NCBI RefSeq assembly: GCF_907165205.1
Contig: NC_058193.1
Coordinates: 38,209,021-38,273,020, forward strand
Length of the DNA stretch: 64,000 nucleotides
Origin: Coccinella septempunctata
Taxonomy: Eukaryota; Arthropoda; Insecta; Coleoptera; Coccinellidae
Direction: 5' to 3'
Within the stretch, counting starts at the first letter, position 1. The number at the start of each line of letters is the position of its first letter. Shown here one piece after another: positions 37,096 to 48,600 of the stretch. The notes beneath the pieces were generated by a model that made no database searches, had not been told where the DNA came from, and saw nothing but the letters and a program-made list of their open reading frames with translations. The position numbers and the translations under genes are program-made.

Positions 37096-39730
37096 ATGCC
37101 GAAAGGAAAACGACGAGCAAAATCTGGTAAGCCCCTCAGCGTTATTGTCTTGTTATTTATTAATGATCCAAATAAGACATTTGAAATATTGATGTCTTAT
37201 AATCTTGTATGACAGTTCCAGATTATTTCTGCCAATACGAATAATTTTTCTTATCGGAATTCAACAATTTCCTTTGATCAGAGATGAAAATTGCATATTT
37301 TTGTTCTATTGAGTCATGTTTCCATATGTTTCAATCTCTAATATTGGGTGAAATTGCGCAAGTTTTTACAAATTTCCGATTGTGTAATTCAAGGACGTTT
37401 CAATTTATCAGATGATCGAAGAATGCAGGAAATACGATAACAATTTATATTTCTAAGATACAGGAAGTTTATCGAGGGATCCACAATAATGTCGGTATCT
37501 TAAAGGGATTAGGGATTTGAAGTCCACCATTTAAATCTTGCGACATGTGCTTTCTCCTTTGGAAATGACAGATAAAGGATCAGGGATCAGGTTATGCAGG
37601 TTGAACAATTTCTGACAAAAAAACTTTGAATTCAAGTTGATATCGATAGGTACTTCAGGATGGTACAATCCAAATGCAGATAAATCAGATTTATGTCTTT
37701 AATGAATGTCCATCGCCCATTTATCGTTCATTAAATATTCCATAAAGAGAAATCATTGTTCACTTCAGCTCATTTTCAATGTTTTCAATGAGAAAAATCT
37801 GAGGTATGCGCTAATATAAACTTTCACCTCGATAATTGAACTAAGAGCTAAATTAATGTACAGGGTGATTGACATAAATGCCCCTGCTTCATCCCTCCTT
37901 TACTCTTTTGTTCTGTGAATAGAGTGAATAAAATCGATTTGAGAGGAAAATAAATATAGGTAGAGAAGGGTTTGAATCTAAAATGAGGCGTCATATTAAA
38001 TAGAATATTCACGGTATGGCGATGAAAATTATTTGATCAAGATGTTGACATCCGCTACTATAATTATTTAATGATAGAATGGTGTATAAAATGAGATATT
38101 ATTCTTTGTTCGCATTTTAGAGCGCTATGAGAATGCAATGCAAAACTCTGACGATGAGTCTTGCGACAATGCTTCAGTATTCAGTGTAGAAACCAAGAGT
38201 GCGAGCGACGATGGTGAGGATGAATTTCTTCAAGACCAGTTCGAGGAAAAACTGATTGAGTTGATGGATGGACTCACCCAGAAATCTTCACAAGGCAGAA
38301 CCAACTGCTTGCTCAACATCTCCAAAGCGCTGGTATCGAAATATGTTCCAGCATTTGTGTCAGATAGGTTAGTAGGTCGTTTTCTCGGTTTGAAATTCGA
38401 TCAACTGAAATATTCTTTCTCAGACATTTCACCTTATGCGACGGTATCGAGAGATGTTTGAAAAAAGGTTCTACGGCAGAAAGGAGCGCCGCCAGCGAAT
38501 TGGCCTCTATTATCTGCGTCCAGTTAGGTGCCGAATCTGGCTGTGAAGAAGTCTGCAAAGCTCTGAAACCTGTCTTGATGACAACCGCCGCAGATAATTC
38601 TGTCAGTCCGGCTGTAAGAGGAAAGGTAAACACAACTTCCTAAATTTGCCTTACAAAATTGGAAGACCATTGCGAAGAAGAATAAACAAAACATTAATTT
38701 TCAGTGTTGTGCCACTCTTGGTCTCATCAGTTTCTTAGCAAACTCTGAAGTGGGCGATATTTTAAGTTTGATGCGTCAGTTCGAAAGTTTCTTCTCTGGT
38801 AGCTACCACAAAGGGGATGGGTCAAACAACAATGTAACTCCAGAGCAGGCTAATTTCCACGCTGCAGCTCTGAGCGCCTGGGGTCTTTTACTCACCACCA
38901 TAGATTCCAGTTCTGTATCCATGATGTTAGAGACCAAATCCTTGATGTAAGTGTTCTTGAGGTGCATTTATTTTAGGCTAGGTTGAGATGTTGGGTGTAT
39001 TTGTTCTCATTCAATTTAGGAGTGAAAAATGAATCCTTAACGGTTTGAAGATACTGAGTTTGTTGCAGATCCATCAAGAAGCTGGCGGAATTGTTGGAAT
39101 CTCAACATTTGGAAGTGAGAATGACAGCAGGCGATGTCCTTGCCCTACTGTACGAAGTTGGTAAAATGGAACCTGATGATTTCGGTGAGGACTTCGATGA
39201 AATCATAGCCAGTTTGAAAGGTTTGGCTACTGATTCTCACAAGTACAGGGCCAAGAAAGACAGAAAGCAACAAAGAGCTTCATTCAGAGATATCTTGATG
39301 TATATTGAGGTAAGTTCTTGAATAACGAAAGAGTAGAAAATCTGATTTAGTGGTTCGATTCCAGGAAGATGTTCTGCCAGAGGTCCGAGTAAAATTCGGC
39401 AAAGAAGTACTCGAACTCGATTCCTGGACCAAAAGAAAACAATATGATACTCTATGTACAATTTTGGGTCCTGGCATTAATATCCATTTAGCAGAAAACG
39501 ATTTTCTCAGGGAATTATTCGAGATATCCGATCCTCTTATTACAACCGGAACAAATAACCTTCATGCTCAGAGTCAAATGGAGAGATTCAGAAGGGTATG
39601 TCAGATTGGTCCTTTGTGGTTTTGTTTTTGAATTCGTTATTTTTTTCTGCAGAAACTACAAAATGCAGCTAATTTCAAAGCGAGGTCGATTGCCAGAAGA
39701 GCAACCAGAGATAAACGATTGGAATATTGA
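37096..39730 (+). CDS. Ifrd1: Interferon-related developmental regulator 1 (IFRD1/Tis7)
   Basis: Transcriptional co-regulator with an alpha-helical repeat IFRD domain, reported to bind the SIN3/HDAC complex and, in later work, ribosomes. Exons: 37096..37126, 38121..38367, 38424..38625, 38705..38946, 39069..39309, 39365..39595, 39653..39730, giving 423 residues. The short first exon encodes MPKGKRRAKS, the basic start typical of the family (human begins MPKNKKR). An acidic Ser-rich segment follows (about 17-45). Conserved landmarks are GIERCLKKGSTAERSAASEL, VRMTAGDVLALLYE, KYRAKKDRKQQRASFRDIL and the C-terminal FKARSIARRATRDKR. The human protein has equivalents of each as I recall it. All splice sites are GT-AG with frame kept. 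Length is close to human IFRD1. Confidence 0.94.
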
Positions 39731-39861
39731 GAGTGAAACAACATAGTTATTATGTATTATTTAATTTTAACTTAGCCCAAAAACAAGGCAAATACATATT
39801 TTCGATATTTTCGTCTTGTTTTTATCTTAGATGTAAATAATCTTAATCAATTCTTCTTATT

Positions 39862-39867
39862 AATAAA
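39862..39867 (+). terminator. Polyadenylation signal of IFRD1
   Basis: AATAAA about 130 nt after the IFRD1 stop. Confidence 0.7.
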
Positions 39868-39884
39868 TTGTGTGGAAAATTCAG

Positions 39885-40454
39885 GTGTTTTTTATGTAGT
39901 CTATCCCAGTTTCCCCCTGATAGAAGTTGACTAATATCATAAAAATACTGTCATTGACACAGAACACTATGCAGTAGTTCAATGAGGCCAGTAACACCAC
40001 AGACAGAACAAAAATAATAACACCAACAATATCGGAACTCGCCCTAATATTTACTGACAAGTAACAGAGAGAGGCATACTTTTTAAAGCTTTTTCTTTAT
40101 TCGAAGATTGAATCATAGACCTAGAGACTAGTTCTATGGTATGTCAGAGGTGCCATTTGTGGACGCCATTGAATATTTCTATGATCTTTAAAAATTATCT
40201 CATAGACAAACTGAATTATCTTGACAAATTGTTGCTTCGAAAGTCGTTTGAAAAAGGGAAATTTTCTTTCGCATGATCGATAATACAACAATGCAATCTA
40301 TTGATACATTCAACTATCATGACGGATGATCATATCTGCTTCAACCAAAAACAACTGTCATCATAAATCCCGAATAAACGTCATAAATTTCTCTCTGCCG
40401 ATTTCGACCCAACGATTCCAAATTCTAGTGATACAATTCGAATAATTTCACAAC
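39885..40454. other. Intergenic, IFRD1 to first small Cys-rich gene
   Basis: No gene seen. Probably holds the promoter of the small gene at 40455; no strong TATA box. Confidence 0.4.
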
Positions 40455-40772
40455 ATGGGATGCTTCGGTGGCTGTTGCGTTGGCAGTTCGGGCTGTGGGC
40501 CGTATTATCCTCAACATCCTCTGTGTGGATATTTTAAAGGACCTGCTCTTCGTATCAATGACGTGACGACCGAATGTAATCCGTTTTGCTGTTACCTACC
40601 GAAGCCCAAAGGTAAAGTGGTGACTCGAGCTACGTTGTGGGCTAGAGGGTACCATCAACCGCCCAATTATTGTCCTAGTTACGTCGAAAGGATCATTTCC
40701 AGGATAGACCTGCAATCTCCGCACCGCCAGATACCCTTCAATCCTATGGGGCCGTGTTTTTGCAACAAGTGA
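40455..40772 (+). CDS. Small cysteine-rich protein, copy 1
   Basis: A single-exon frame of 105 residues with no signal peptide. The N-terminal half is rich in Gly and Cys (MGCFGGCCVGSSGCGPYY; ECNPFCCYLPKPKGK). The C-terminal part reads YVERIISRIDLQSPHRQIPF and ends FNPMGPCFCNK. I do not know this family. Reality is supported by the relative at 43224, which keeps the pattern IISR..L..PHR.IPFNP.GP.F.NK, and by AATAAA at 40837-40842, about 65 nt after the stop. Eleven cysteines in a leaderless protein suggest metal binding or a structural role in a specialised cell type, but that is a guess. MGC at the start could in principle be an N-myristoylation and palmitoylation signal. Confidence 0.65.
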   Translation: MGCFGGCCVGSSGCGPYYPQHPLCGYFKGPALRINDVTTECNPFCCYLPKPKGKVVTRATLWARGYHQPPNYCPSYVERIISRIDLQSPHRQIPFNPMGPCFCNK

Positions 40773-40836
40773 ACAAGTCTTAACCAGTTTTTTTTCAAGT
40801 ATCCCAAGTGACCGTGAATGTTGAAGTATATTTTGA

Positions 40837-40842
40837 AATAAA
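40837..40842 (+). terminator. Polyadenylation signal of small Cys-rich gene 1
   Basis: AATAAA about 65 nt after the stop at 40772. Confidence 0.6.
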
Positions 40843-41018
40843 AAAGAAATTTTGAAAATATCTTATTTTTCTCTGCATTTTCCGTCTCTGCTATCATGAT
40901 TTTTTTAAGGCTGAATTGCGTTAACCAGACAAACTCATTGACATATAGTGACAAAGATATTACATAATATCTTTGTATAGTGACAATTTGCTAACAGCAA
41001 TATTGTTTTCTTATCCGG

Positions 41019-41110
41019 TGCGTTTTACTCACTTCCTAACTTTTCCATTTTCCGAGCGCACTGCGGTGCGCAAAAGTGAAATGAGTGCGGAGAAGTAGGT
41101 AAAAACGCAC
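41019..41110. repeat. Short inverted-repeat element
   Basis: GTGCGTTTTA at 41019-41028 pairs with TAAAAACGCAC at 41100-41110 (one extra A). Nested inside is the hairpin GCGCAC-TGCG-GTGCGC (about 41056-41071). It has the look of a small MITE, but no flanking duplication was identified. Confidence 0.45.
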
Positions 41111-41119
41111 GGAGATAGA

Positions 41120-43223
41120 AAATATCTGTATTTCCACTCTATGATTGGAAGGAGACAGAAAATATCAAACAGAGACGGAGAACAAAAGTTGAAATTGAAG
41201 GGAGCCCATTTGACGGATATCGGGATGTGGAAATAAATCCAGATATCCTCTAGACTTTTCCATCAAAACAATAATACACCTGATCACACGGCCTAGTAGA
41301 CATCAGGTCATAGGAAGAAAAAGAATAAGTGTTTTTCCAAATATTCTGTATCGTTCCTAATGCGTATTAAATGAAGCGAAAAATATTTCATGCATGGAGA
41401 TATCCCAAGGATGGTTAAATGATTAGGGAATTGAAAGACAAATATAATTAAAAAAAAAAGTTTCAGAGTTTTTCCCACTTGGCAACAGTTTCTGTACTGT
41501 TCCTCAAGATTTCTGTGATCCAATTTCTTTGATTTTACATAATATGCCATTCTATGATATCCGAGGTTTTGACCATAGAGTTTTGACATTAGTGTTCTGT
41601 GACTGTGACAACGAATGAGGGTCTGTGGACGCGCGGGAGTTTTCAAATTATTCGCAAACTTTACTTGTTTTCAAACAACTGCAACTCTGAAGAAACGTTT
41701 TTGGGCTTAATTAGACCTGAAGAATGAATTTTGATATTTCTCCCTATTCTACGGTGAAACGTCGCCGCCTCCAATAACCCCAATCCGGCTCTGCCCTTTG
41801 TGCCGTATAGCACCATCGTAGTAATTCTCTTCGTCCTTATTGGATGTCTCATCTCTCCACTTTTCGGTGCAACATGACAATTGAATTTGAAACAGATCGA
41901 TAGACATTTCACTTTCGATCTCGCCCCGCTTGCCGTTCGACGGTGCGTCGCAGACGACGGTGGTGGTTTGTTTCTTTCCTGTCGCACCACCGGCATTGTT
42001 ATTTATTGGGTGTATTGGCGGCGATATTATTCAGACGGGGGAAATTGGGGAGAATGAACTGCGAAACATGATTATTCCCGGTTTACCCAGAACGCTATTG
42101 GGGCGAAGAATGGGCGGTTTGGACGGACGGGATTTCTATAGCCCCTTTGGGCGTTTAAAAGGAAAAGTGACACTTTTGTGGTAACACGAGAAATCGTGAT
42201 TTAGGGGCGTTTTTGAAGTGAAAACCTGTTTAGGCACGTTATACCGTTTTTGGGTGGTTAAGAACTGATGGGTTGGTGACTGCGAAATGTTCTAGTCTAC
42301 TACTCAAAAATTATGCCCATTTTCACCAGTAATCCCTAAATTTAACTCAGTCCAACGTCCTAAACGTCTGAGGTACAGGATGATAATTTTTTTTCCTCTT
42401 TTTTCTTAAAATGAGCCAAATAATCACCCCCTTAAGTATCAGCATGTCCTAAGGGCACACCTTGTATGTCATTGATGACGCAGACTGTGTAGCAGAGGAT
42501 CTAGCATTCTTGAATTTTAATTCAGATCGTTTTACAGTGGTTGGACAAAACAACGCAGATTTTTTGCGATTAAGTGGTAACTGAAGAAACAGTGATTATT
42601 CCTGCAACTGAAACATTTTAATGACCAGAAAAAGACTAGAACCCAATAATGAGCCATTCTCATGAAAATACGTGTACCTAGTCATAATTTTCCGCTAGCT
42701 CCCTTTATGCAGATAAAAAATTCACACAGTACACAATGTTACGATCAACGCAGTGAAAATGAGTGCGAATTATATTTCACTTCCATAATTACCTTCATCC
42801 AAGTGGTGTAGTACCTGCATTCACTTTTATAATGACCGAATTAGTGTAGGTACTTTATCCATTAGCAGAATGCCAGAAGATGAATGAGGTATTCGCACGC
42901 TATGCTTTAGAATCTTTACAAGACATCTTTCATTAGGGCGGTCGTCAGTTTTTATTCCAACTATCTGAAATATGTGACCGCACAAGGAGTTTCGTCAGCC
43001 TCGAAAGTATCTGATGTTACTGAAAATTCAAGCTCATAAATGAAAGTATTAAAAAAACCTTTCCATTGTTCAAATAAAAAAACTGTATCTAGCGAAGAAT
43101 ATCAAGTTGTAATGTGCTCCATTTCAACGACAACTAGATAATTGTCAAACATTTCGAATTTGACACTACAAAGTGTCGAACCTTCTCCGGCGATAAATTC
43201 AAAATTCCAGTGTTTCAAACGAT
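41120..43223. other. Intergenic between the two small genes
   Basis: A GC-richer patch at about 41740-42190 has overlapping open frames on both strands (84 codons plus, 111 codons minus), with no recognised motif and no splice or start support. It could be a promoter or non-coding exon. The rest is AT-rich. Confidence 0.35.
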
Positions 43224-43454
43224 ATGGGAAATCCCACAGGATGTGGATATCACCGAACTTGCGATCCGTGTCTGCTGAGGTCCTGCTGCTACGGTCAGGC
43301 CAAGGGGAAGTCGGTCTGGTTGAGGGTGGCACCAAAGGAATGTCTTGGTAGAGCCAACTGTGTCATAAGGACCATTATATCCAGGTTGAGTCTGTACGAA
43401 CCGCACAGGATAATTCCTTTCAATCCTGCTGGACCGAGTTTCATCAACAAATGA
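43224..43454 (+). CDS. Small cysteine-containing protein, copy 2
   Basis: Single-exon frame of 76 residues, a paralogue of the 105-residue protein at 40455. Shared features are a GCG near the N-terminus, KGK..V..R in the middle and the C-terminal signature IISR..L..PHR.IPFNP.GP.F.NK. It has seven cysteines (GCGYHRTCDPCLLRSCC and two further on), fewer than copy 1, and the last two cysteines of copy 1 are replaced by Ser and Ile. The ATG at 43224 is the first in frame and matches MG of copy 1. AATAAA at 43507-43512 is 53 nt after the stop. Function unknown; same strand as copy 1, about 2.5 kb away, so a tandem duplication is the simplest origin. Confidence 0.62.
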   Translation: MGNPTGCGYHRTCDPCLLRSCCYGQAKGKSVWLRVAPKECLGRANCVIRTIISRLSLYEPHRIIPFNPAGPSFINK

Positions 43455-43506
43455 TTCTATGTTTTGTTCGGGATGGATGTTGCGTGTCTTATTGAGTTCC
43501 CAGATT

Positions 43507-43512
43507 AATAAA
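43507..43512 (+). terminator. Polyadenylation signal of small gene 2
   Basis: AATAAA 53 nt after the stop at 43454. Confidence 0.6.
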
Positions 43513-43529
43513 TGTTTTTATAAATAATG

Positions 43530-44079
43530 TACGTATGTATTTGTTCCTTATTTTTTCTATAATCCATCTTAAATACTGCCTTTCATCGACATCAATGGGT
43601 CTAGACTAGTCACACACTATAAAACTGCTTCAAGATAAATTTGATCAATGAAAGATTTGCTAAGGTAAGTATAAAACGAAATATTTTAAATTTTTAGGGC
43701 CATTCTATAAAATTCGCAAAGAGCAACTACTGTTGAATTAACAGTTTTCAAAGCGAAGGAGATGTGTGTCAAAAACTTTCTTATTGAAGACTGCATCCAT
43801 AAAAAATAACCTCAATATCAAGTGAAAAGTCGTAGGTATATTTAGACCAAATTACTAGCTTACTTTTTGGTTGCGAAATGGTGAAGGTGCCAGTTGAGGT
43901 CAGGGTACCGTAGATATAACTAATGCGTGTTTTTTTTCCGTTATTTCAATAGCATTTTGAAGTTACATCAAGCAATGTATTAATTTGAGTCACCTCACAA
44001 GAGTTCAGTCTATAAATAATTGATTTTATCATATTTGGACAGATTTGACATGACTTTTTTCAAAGAATTTGTTATGAGT
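43530..44079. other. Intergenic
   Basis: AT-rich, nothing recognised. Confidence 0.4.
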
Positions 44080-45010
44080 CCGAATAAGATGATCCTCTTG
44101 AGTTATAAATCTTAAGTCGCGAATGAGAAGAGTTCCTCATGAGTTTGACAGATTTGGTCATGAGTCAAGAAGAGTCCCTCATGAGCTCAATAATGTCCAT
44201 CGGCCAGAAAAATCTCGTTATGGGACATAAAAATGATTCCTCATGAGCTCTAAGTTTCTTGTGAGTTCTTAAGAGTTCGTCATGACTCATGAGCCGGAAA
44301 TATTTCCTCAAGAGCTCAAAAATCTGAAAAAATGTCCCTTATGAGTGCTAAAGAGTTCCTTATGAGCCATAAGAAGAGTTCCTCTAGAGCTTAAAGTGCG
44401 AAAAAGAGTTCCTTGTGTGACAATGTCCTTCATCCTCTGAAAGAGTTCGTTATAAGCCATAAAAAAGTTTGCCCGTGTGCTCAAGGATTCGAAAAACGTT
44501 CTCATGAGTCGTACAAAGTTCCCCAAAGCCCGAAAGAGTTCGTTATAAGCAGGAAAGTGATTTTCATGGGTTCTCTAAAATCCTCATGAGCTCGAAAGTG
44601 TTCTTCTGGATTCTCAAAAGATTTCACCACGAGCTTCAAAGAGTTCCTCAGGATACCGAAGTTCCCTATGAGCACGATGAGCTACTCATGAGCCCGATGT
44701 GTAACTTATGAGCCCGATGAGTTACTTATGAGCCTAATGTTATAGGAGTGACAGTTCTCATGAGATTGACGAGTTACTTATGAGCTCGATGAGTTACTTA
44801 TGAGCCTAATGTTATAGGAGTGACAGTTCTCATGAGATTGACGAGTTACTTATGAGCTCGATGAGTTACTTATGAGCTCAATGAGTTACTTATGAGATTG
44901 ACGAGTTACTTATGAGATCGATGTGTTACTTATGAGCTCGATGAATTACTTACGAGCTCGATGAGTTACTTATGAGCTCGATTAGTTCGAATTAGTTTCT
45001 CATGGACCAC
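44080..45010. repeat. Minisatellite based on a 20-bp GAGCTC-containing unit
   Basis: The right half consists of near-exact copies of GAGTTACTTATGAGCTCGAT (about 44690-44995). Within it a 72-bp higher-order unit, starting AGCCTAATGTTATAGG, occurs at 44731 and again at 44803. The left half (44080-44690) has the same words (GAGTTCCTCATGAGC, AAGAGTTC, CATGAG) but much more diverged, so the array grades from old on the left to young on the right. Open frames crossing it are repeat artefacts. Confidence 0.85.
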
Positions 45011-45300
45011 AAACTTTCTCATGAGCTCATGAGGGAGAGTATGAGAGTCCTCCTGATAATTTTTGCATCAGAAATCTGAATGGGTGGGAGTGTAAACGGT
45101 CTGTCAGCTGTCAAAATTTCCAAAGTGCGATGTTGCCAGAAATCAAAATTTCCCCTCGTTGCCAGAGGAAGAAATCCTAATCCGCACCTGTGGGCGAGGA
45201 TGAAGACATATCCAAGCTATACCGGCTCAATATAGGGACCGACTCTGTGACAGAATAGCAAGACCCCTACTTGTGCCGCTACTTCGCCCGCTATACACAG

Positions 45301-45306
45301 TATAAA
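45301..45306 (+). promoter_or_regulatory. TATA box of the EB/LDLa gene
   Basis: TATAAA in ACACAGTATAAACCGC. An initiator-like ACTTAGTTT lies about 28 nt downstream (45328-45336), and the start codon is at 45618. This gives a 5' leader of about 285 nt. The spacing fits an arthropod core promoter. Confidence 0.6.
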
Positions 45307-45617
45307 CCGCACACAACTCCACTTGCCACTTAGTTTATTCTACTCGTTCTCCTGCTGATGATTGCAGCACGATTTGAGCAGGCCTTGTTTGCACAGATTC
45401 AGAATAGAGATCGTAGTAGGCTACGTCTCCTTCGCTCTGTGGCAGCGCGTGTTTTCATTCATTCGCGTGCGAGTTCAAAGACTCGCATAAAAACAGTTCT
45501 TTTTCTACCGTCGAATTGTTCTCGGCTTGTCGCGTGTTAGTTGTTTATTTTTTTTTTCGAGCTGTACTCACTCGATCATAAATGTTCTTCGGTTGTCTGG
45601 AGGTTTAGCATTGAAAG

Positions 45618-48600
45618 ATGAAATATTTGACCCTGGTTTTCGGTGCAGTCCTGACGGTGAGTTTTACAGAAGATTTTTCCTTTGATTTTCAGGTGAAAGA
45701 TGGATTTTTGACCTTGCCAAAAAATTTGTAGATTTTTGTGATTCCAAAAGTAATTTCTTCATTTTTGTTCTGATTATATCGCATAGAAATGGCACTTTTG
45801 ATATGTTTGTTAGGAGAAGAATGATGAAAACTTATCCTGAATTAACAATCGAGTCAAAAGATCTATTCATCTCAAAAAAATTGCATGTTTCAAGATTGTT
45901 TGAAAAAAATCTATCATTAAATGTTGAATGATATTTGTGGAGGTATTTTTTCTTGGAGCTTAGTGATACTACTTGCAGAGTTTCTTGATGATTCTGGAAA
46001 AAATGAATAAAAATTCGTTTTTTTATCTATAAAAATTTAATGTTATAACATCGTCTGAATAAATTATTCGTAGGTGTCATGTTTATTCGTGAATTTGATC
46101 ATAAAAGGATATTAGCGGTTCTTTTTCACGAGCTAACATTCAATTCGCAACATTAGTATTCACATAAATATTCATGAATTGGAAATGGCATTGCAATACT
46201 GAGGATCCGAGAGATAAGAGAAGAATTGCTTATGATCCTTTTGGTATTTATGATTCAGAAGTGGTTTGATGGAAAGATCCAACGGTTATAGGAATAATTC
46301 AAGTATTTATGATGCTGTCTTTTTGGGGAATTCCGTTTAAGAATCGAACGAACCGCAATATTTTATAGTTTGAACGTAAAATTTTTTTACAAGGCAGAAT
46401 CTTCAACGATTGGATTATTCCAAATAATCGATATGTTTACCTAGTTTTAGTTTTTTCAAGTTCTATGATTTTCCTGACGAAAAAATTTATTTTTCATATC
46501 CTTCAATTGGATAACGATTATTTCAATTACAGTTCAACTCGGATTATTTAGGGATGGATGGTAGGGGAGGAAACTGGCAAGAGAATAAACTCCTTCCTAT
46601 TCTTCCAGGGAAGAAACACTATTAAAGTTCCTCAAGATATGCATCGTATATTGTATATTGAACAGTTAAATTTTTTCCCTGTTTCAGCTAATATAATATT
46701 GGAGGTTTTTATCGGGTATAGGAGTCCTAAAGGCCTTTAACAATTTCTTTTACTCTTTATTGAATTCCTAAGCTTTCGCTACCATTCTGTCCAACATTAG
46801 TAGTATGAGTCGATAACCAATCAAACACTATTCAGCTAATATAGGTTTTGTCTTTAAGTTTTGTATTAAAAACCTTAAAATGTAAATTTTTTTAAATATT
46901 CTGGAATATTCACTTTATGAACGAATATTTTCTTGTACAGGATACCGAAATGGAACTGGATCTTGCAACATCTGCAATCGATTATTCATTAAGCTTATTT
47001 CCGATATTTCTTCAGCACGATGAGGGGTAGCAATACTTTTACGAGGAGTTCTAGATCATATAACTAGATAAAGGGGTGTTTATGGAAGTTGAGACGTAAT
47101 TTCCTCTCTAGTGGTAGTATCTACTAGATGGGGGTAAAACTTCCCGCCAACTGAGAGGATTCTGTTGAATTATGACTCATTATTGCACCACGAGAAGAGT
47201 TACCTATCATTTTGATGGTATACTCAACTTATATGACCAATATTTTGTAATGAATACACAGAAAAAATTATCTAGTTCTGTGATCATGTGTCATCTAGAA
47301 GACATAAGGATCCTCTGTTGGATGTTTAAGCTGTTTAATGCTCTGATACACTATATTATCCAGCATGCCCCAGAAAACATTAAAATCTGGGATCATCTGA
47401 TGAATTCTATCCCAAAATTAACTACAGCACGAACCGCCCGTAAACATCACGGCCAAACGTGCCCCACGAAAGAATCGATCTATAATTAATTTTACATCAA
47501 ATTCGATTCTGTTATCAGCCTGAATAGGGATGAACAGATGCGTCGACATAGTCATGTGTCACTCCTAACTCCACTCCATCCCCCATCGAGCGTAGTTATT
47601 ACCGTAATGTATTCTACATATAAACATCCGACAATTGCGTTTCGGACAATGGCCGCAAGATTCGTCTATTTCGCCGAAAATTCACAATGCCCATGAGATT
47701 TATAACGCGCCAAATGTTGGGTCCACCCTGATTAGGGCAGCGACAGAATTGCTGACAAATATGACGAGGAAAATTGGGATTTTTCTATGGTTGGCATTTA
47801 TTCTTCAACAAAATGAAGAAGTACATACATCGCGAAAATCCAGAAAAAGTCCAAATCTACTCATCAAAACTTTATCATGCTTCATTCTTAATTTGTTACC
47901 CACACTTTTTACGGAAAAATTAACTGAAATTGATTTGTTGTCGGATTTCAATAGTTTCCTTGCGTCAAAAAGTCATGACATTCGTGCTCTACTTGAAAAA
48001 AGGAGAAGCAACTATGACTCTTTGGAGTTGGCTTGACAATCCAGAGTAAATATGTCAATTTTCATTTCAATGCCTCAAATATTTACATCTGTAAACAATA
48101 GCGAACCTGAGTAAACCATGGAGTGAGTTCTGATCACTCGAACGATCACAAACGTAATTTTTCTTCTTCCAGCAGTTTGTCAACGCAAACATAGAGTATA
48201 ATGGAAAGGACATTCTGGTATATACATAGACATAGAGTCTATGTCTATTTCCCTGTGAGTAGGTTAGGTTAGGATGGGTTAGGTTGGATTGTGTTGCATG
48301 TGCTGGACCCTTTCTGAACTCGTTGGAGCTGGGAGCAGAATTCTAATAGGCCTTAGCAAACGTCAGCTCCCAAATACGTACGGAAATCAATCCGTCCATC
48401 AAACGATCTGTTGTTAGTAATTTGTTAACTGTTCGATCGGATCCACAGAGACCGTTACCGTAATTGATATTCTCATCTCCGATACAATGCATGTGCTTTG
48501 GGATATTTGCATCGCGGTCGGTGGTAACTGAAGCATCCTCCATTCATCGACTGGCGGCCATGGGTTCAAAGACTGAAGAAGAGTACACACGAGGAAGTCA

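Noticed and set aside
37859..37880. Isolated ACAGGGTGATTGACAT, a possible transposon end in IFRD1 intron 1
   Set aside because: No matching inverted end or duplication was found nearby; the same holds for the similar motif near 55316.
41661..42184. Open frames on both strands in the GC-rich patch between the small genes
   Set aside because: Long frames are expected where stop codons are rare; there is no motif, and the two strands compete.
44308..44526. 72-codon minus-strand frame
   Set aside because: It is a read-through of the minisatellite and has the repeat's periodic composition.
47172..48036. Two open frames (105 and 133 codons) suspected to be retrotransposon remnants
   Set aside because: No reverse transcriptase, endonuclease or gag motif could be named; the resemblance was too vague to call a mobile element.
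48262..48290. TTAGG-like run that could be interstitial telomere repeat
   Set aside because: Only about two adjacent perfect units, with interruptions; such words are common in insect intergenic DNA.
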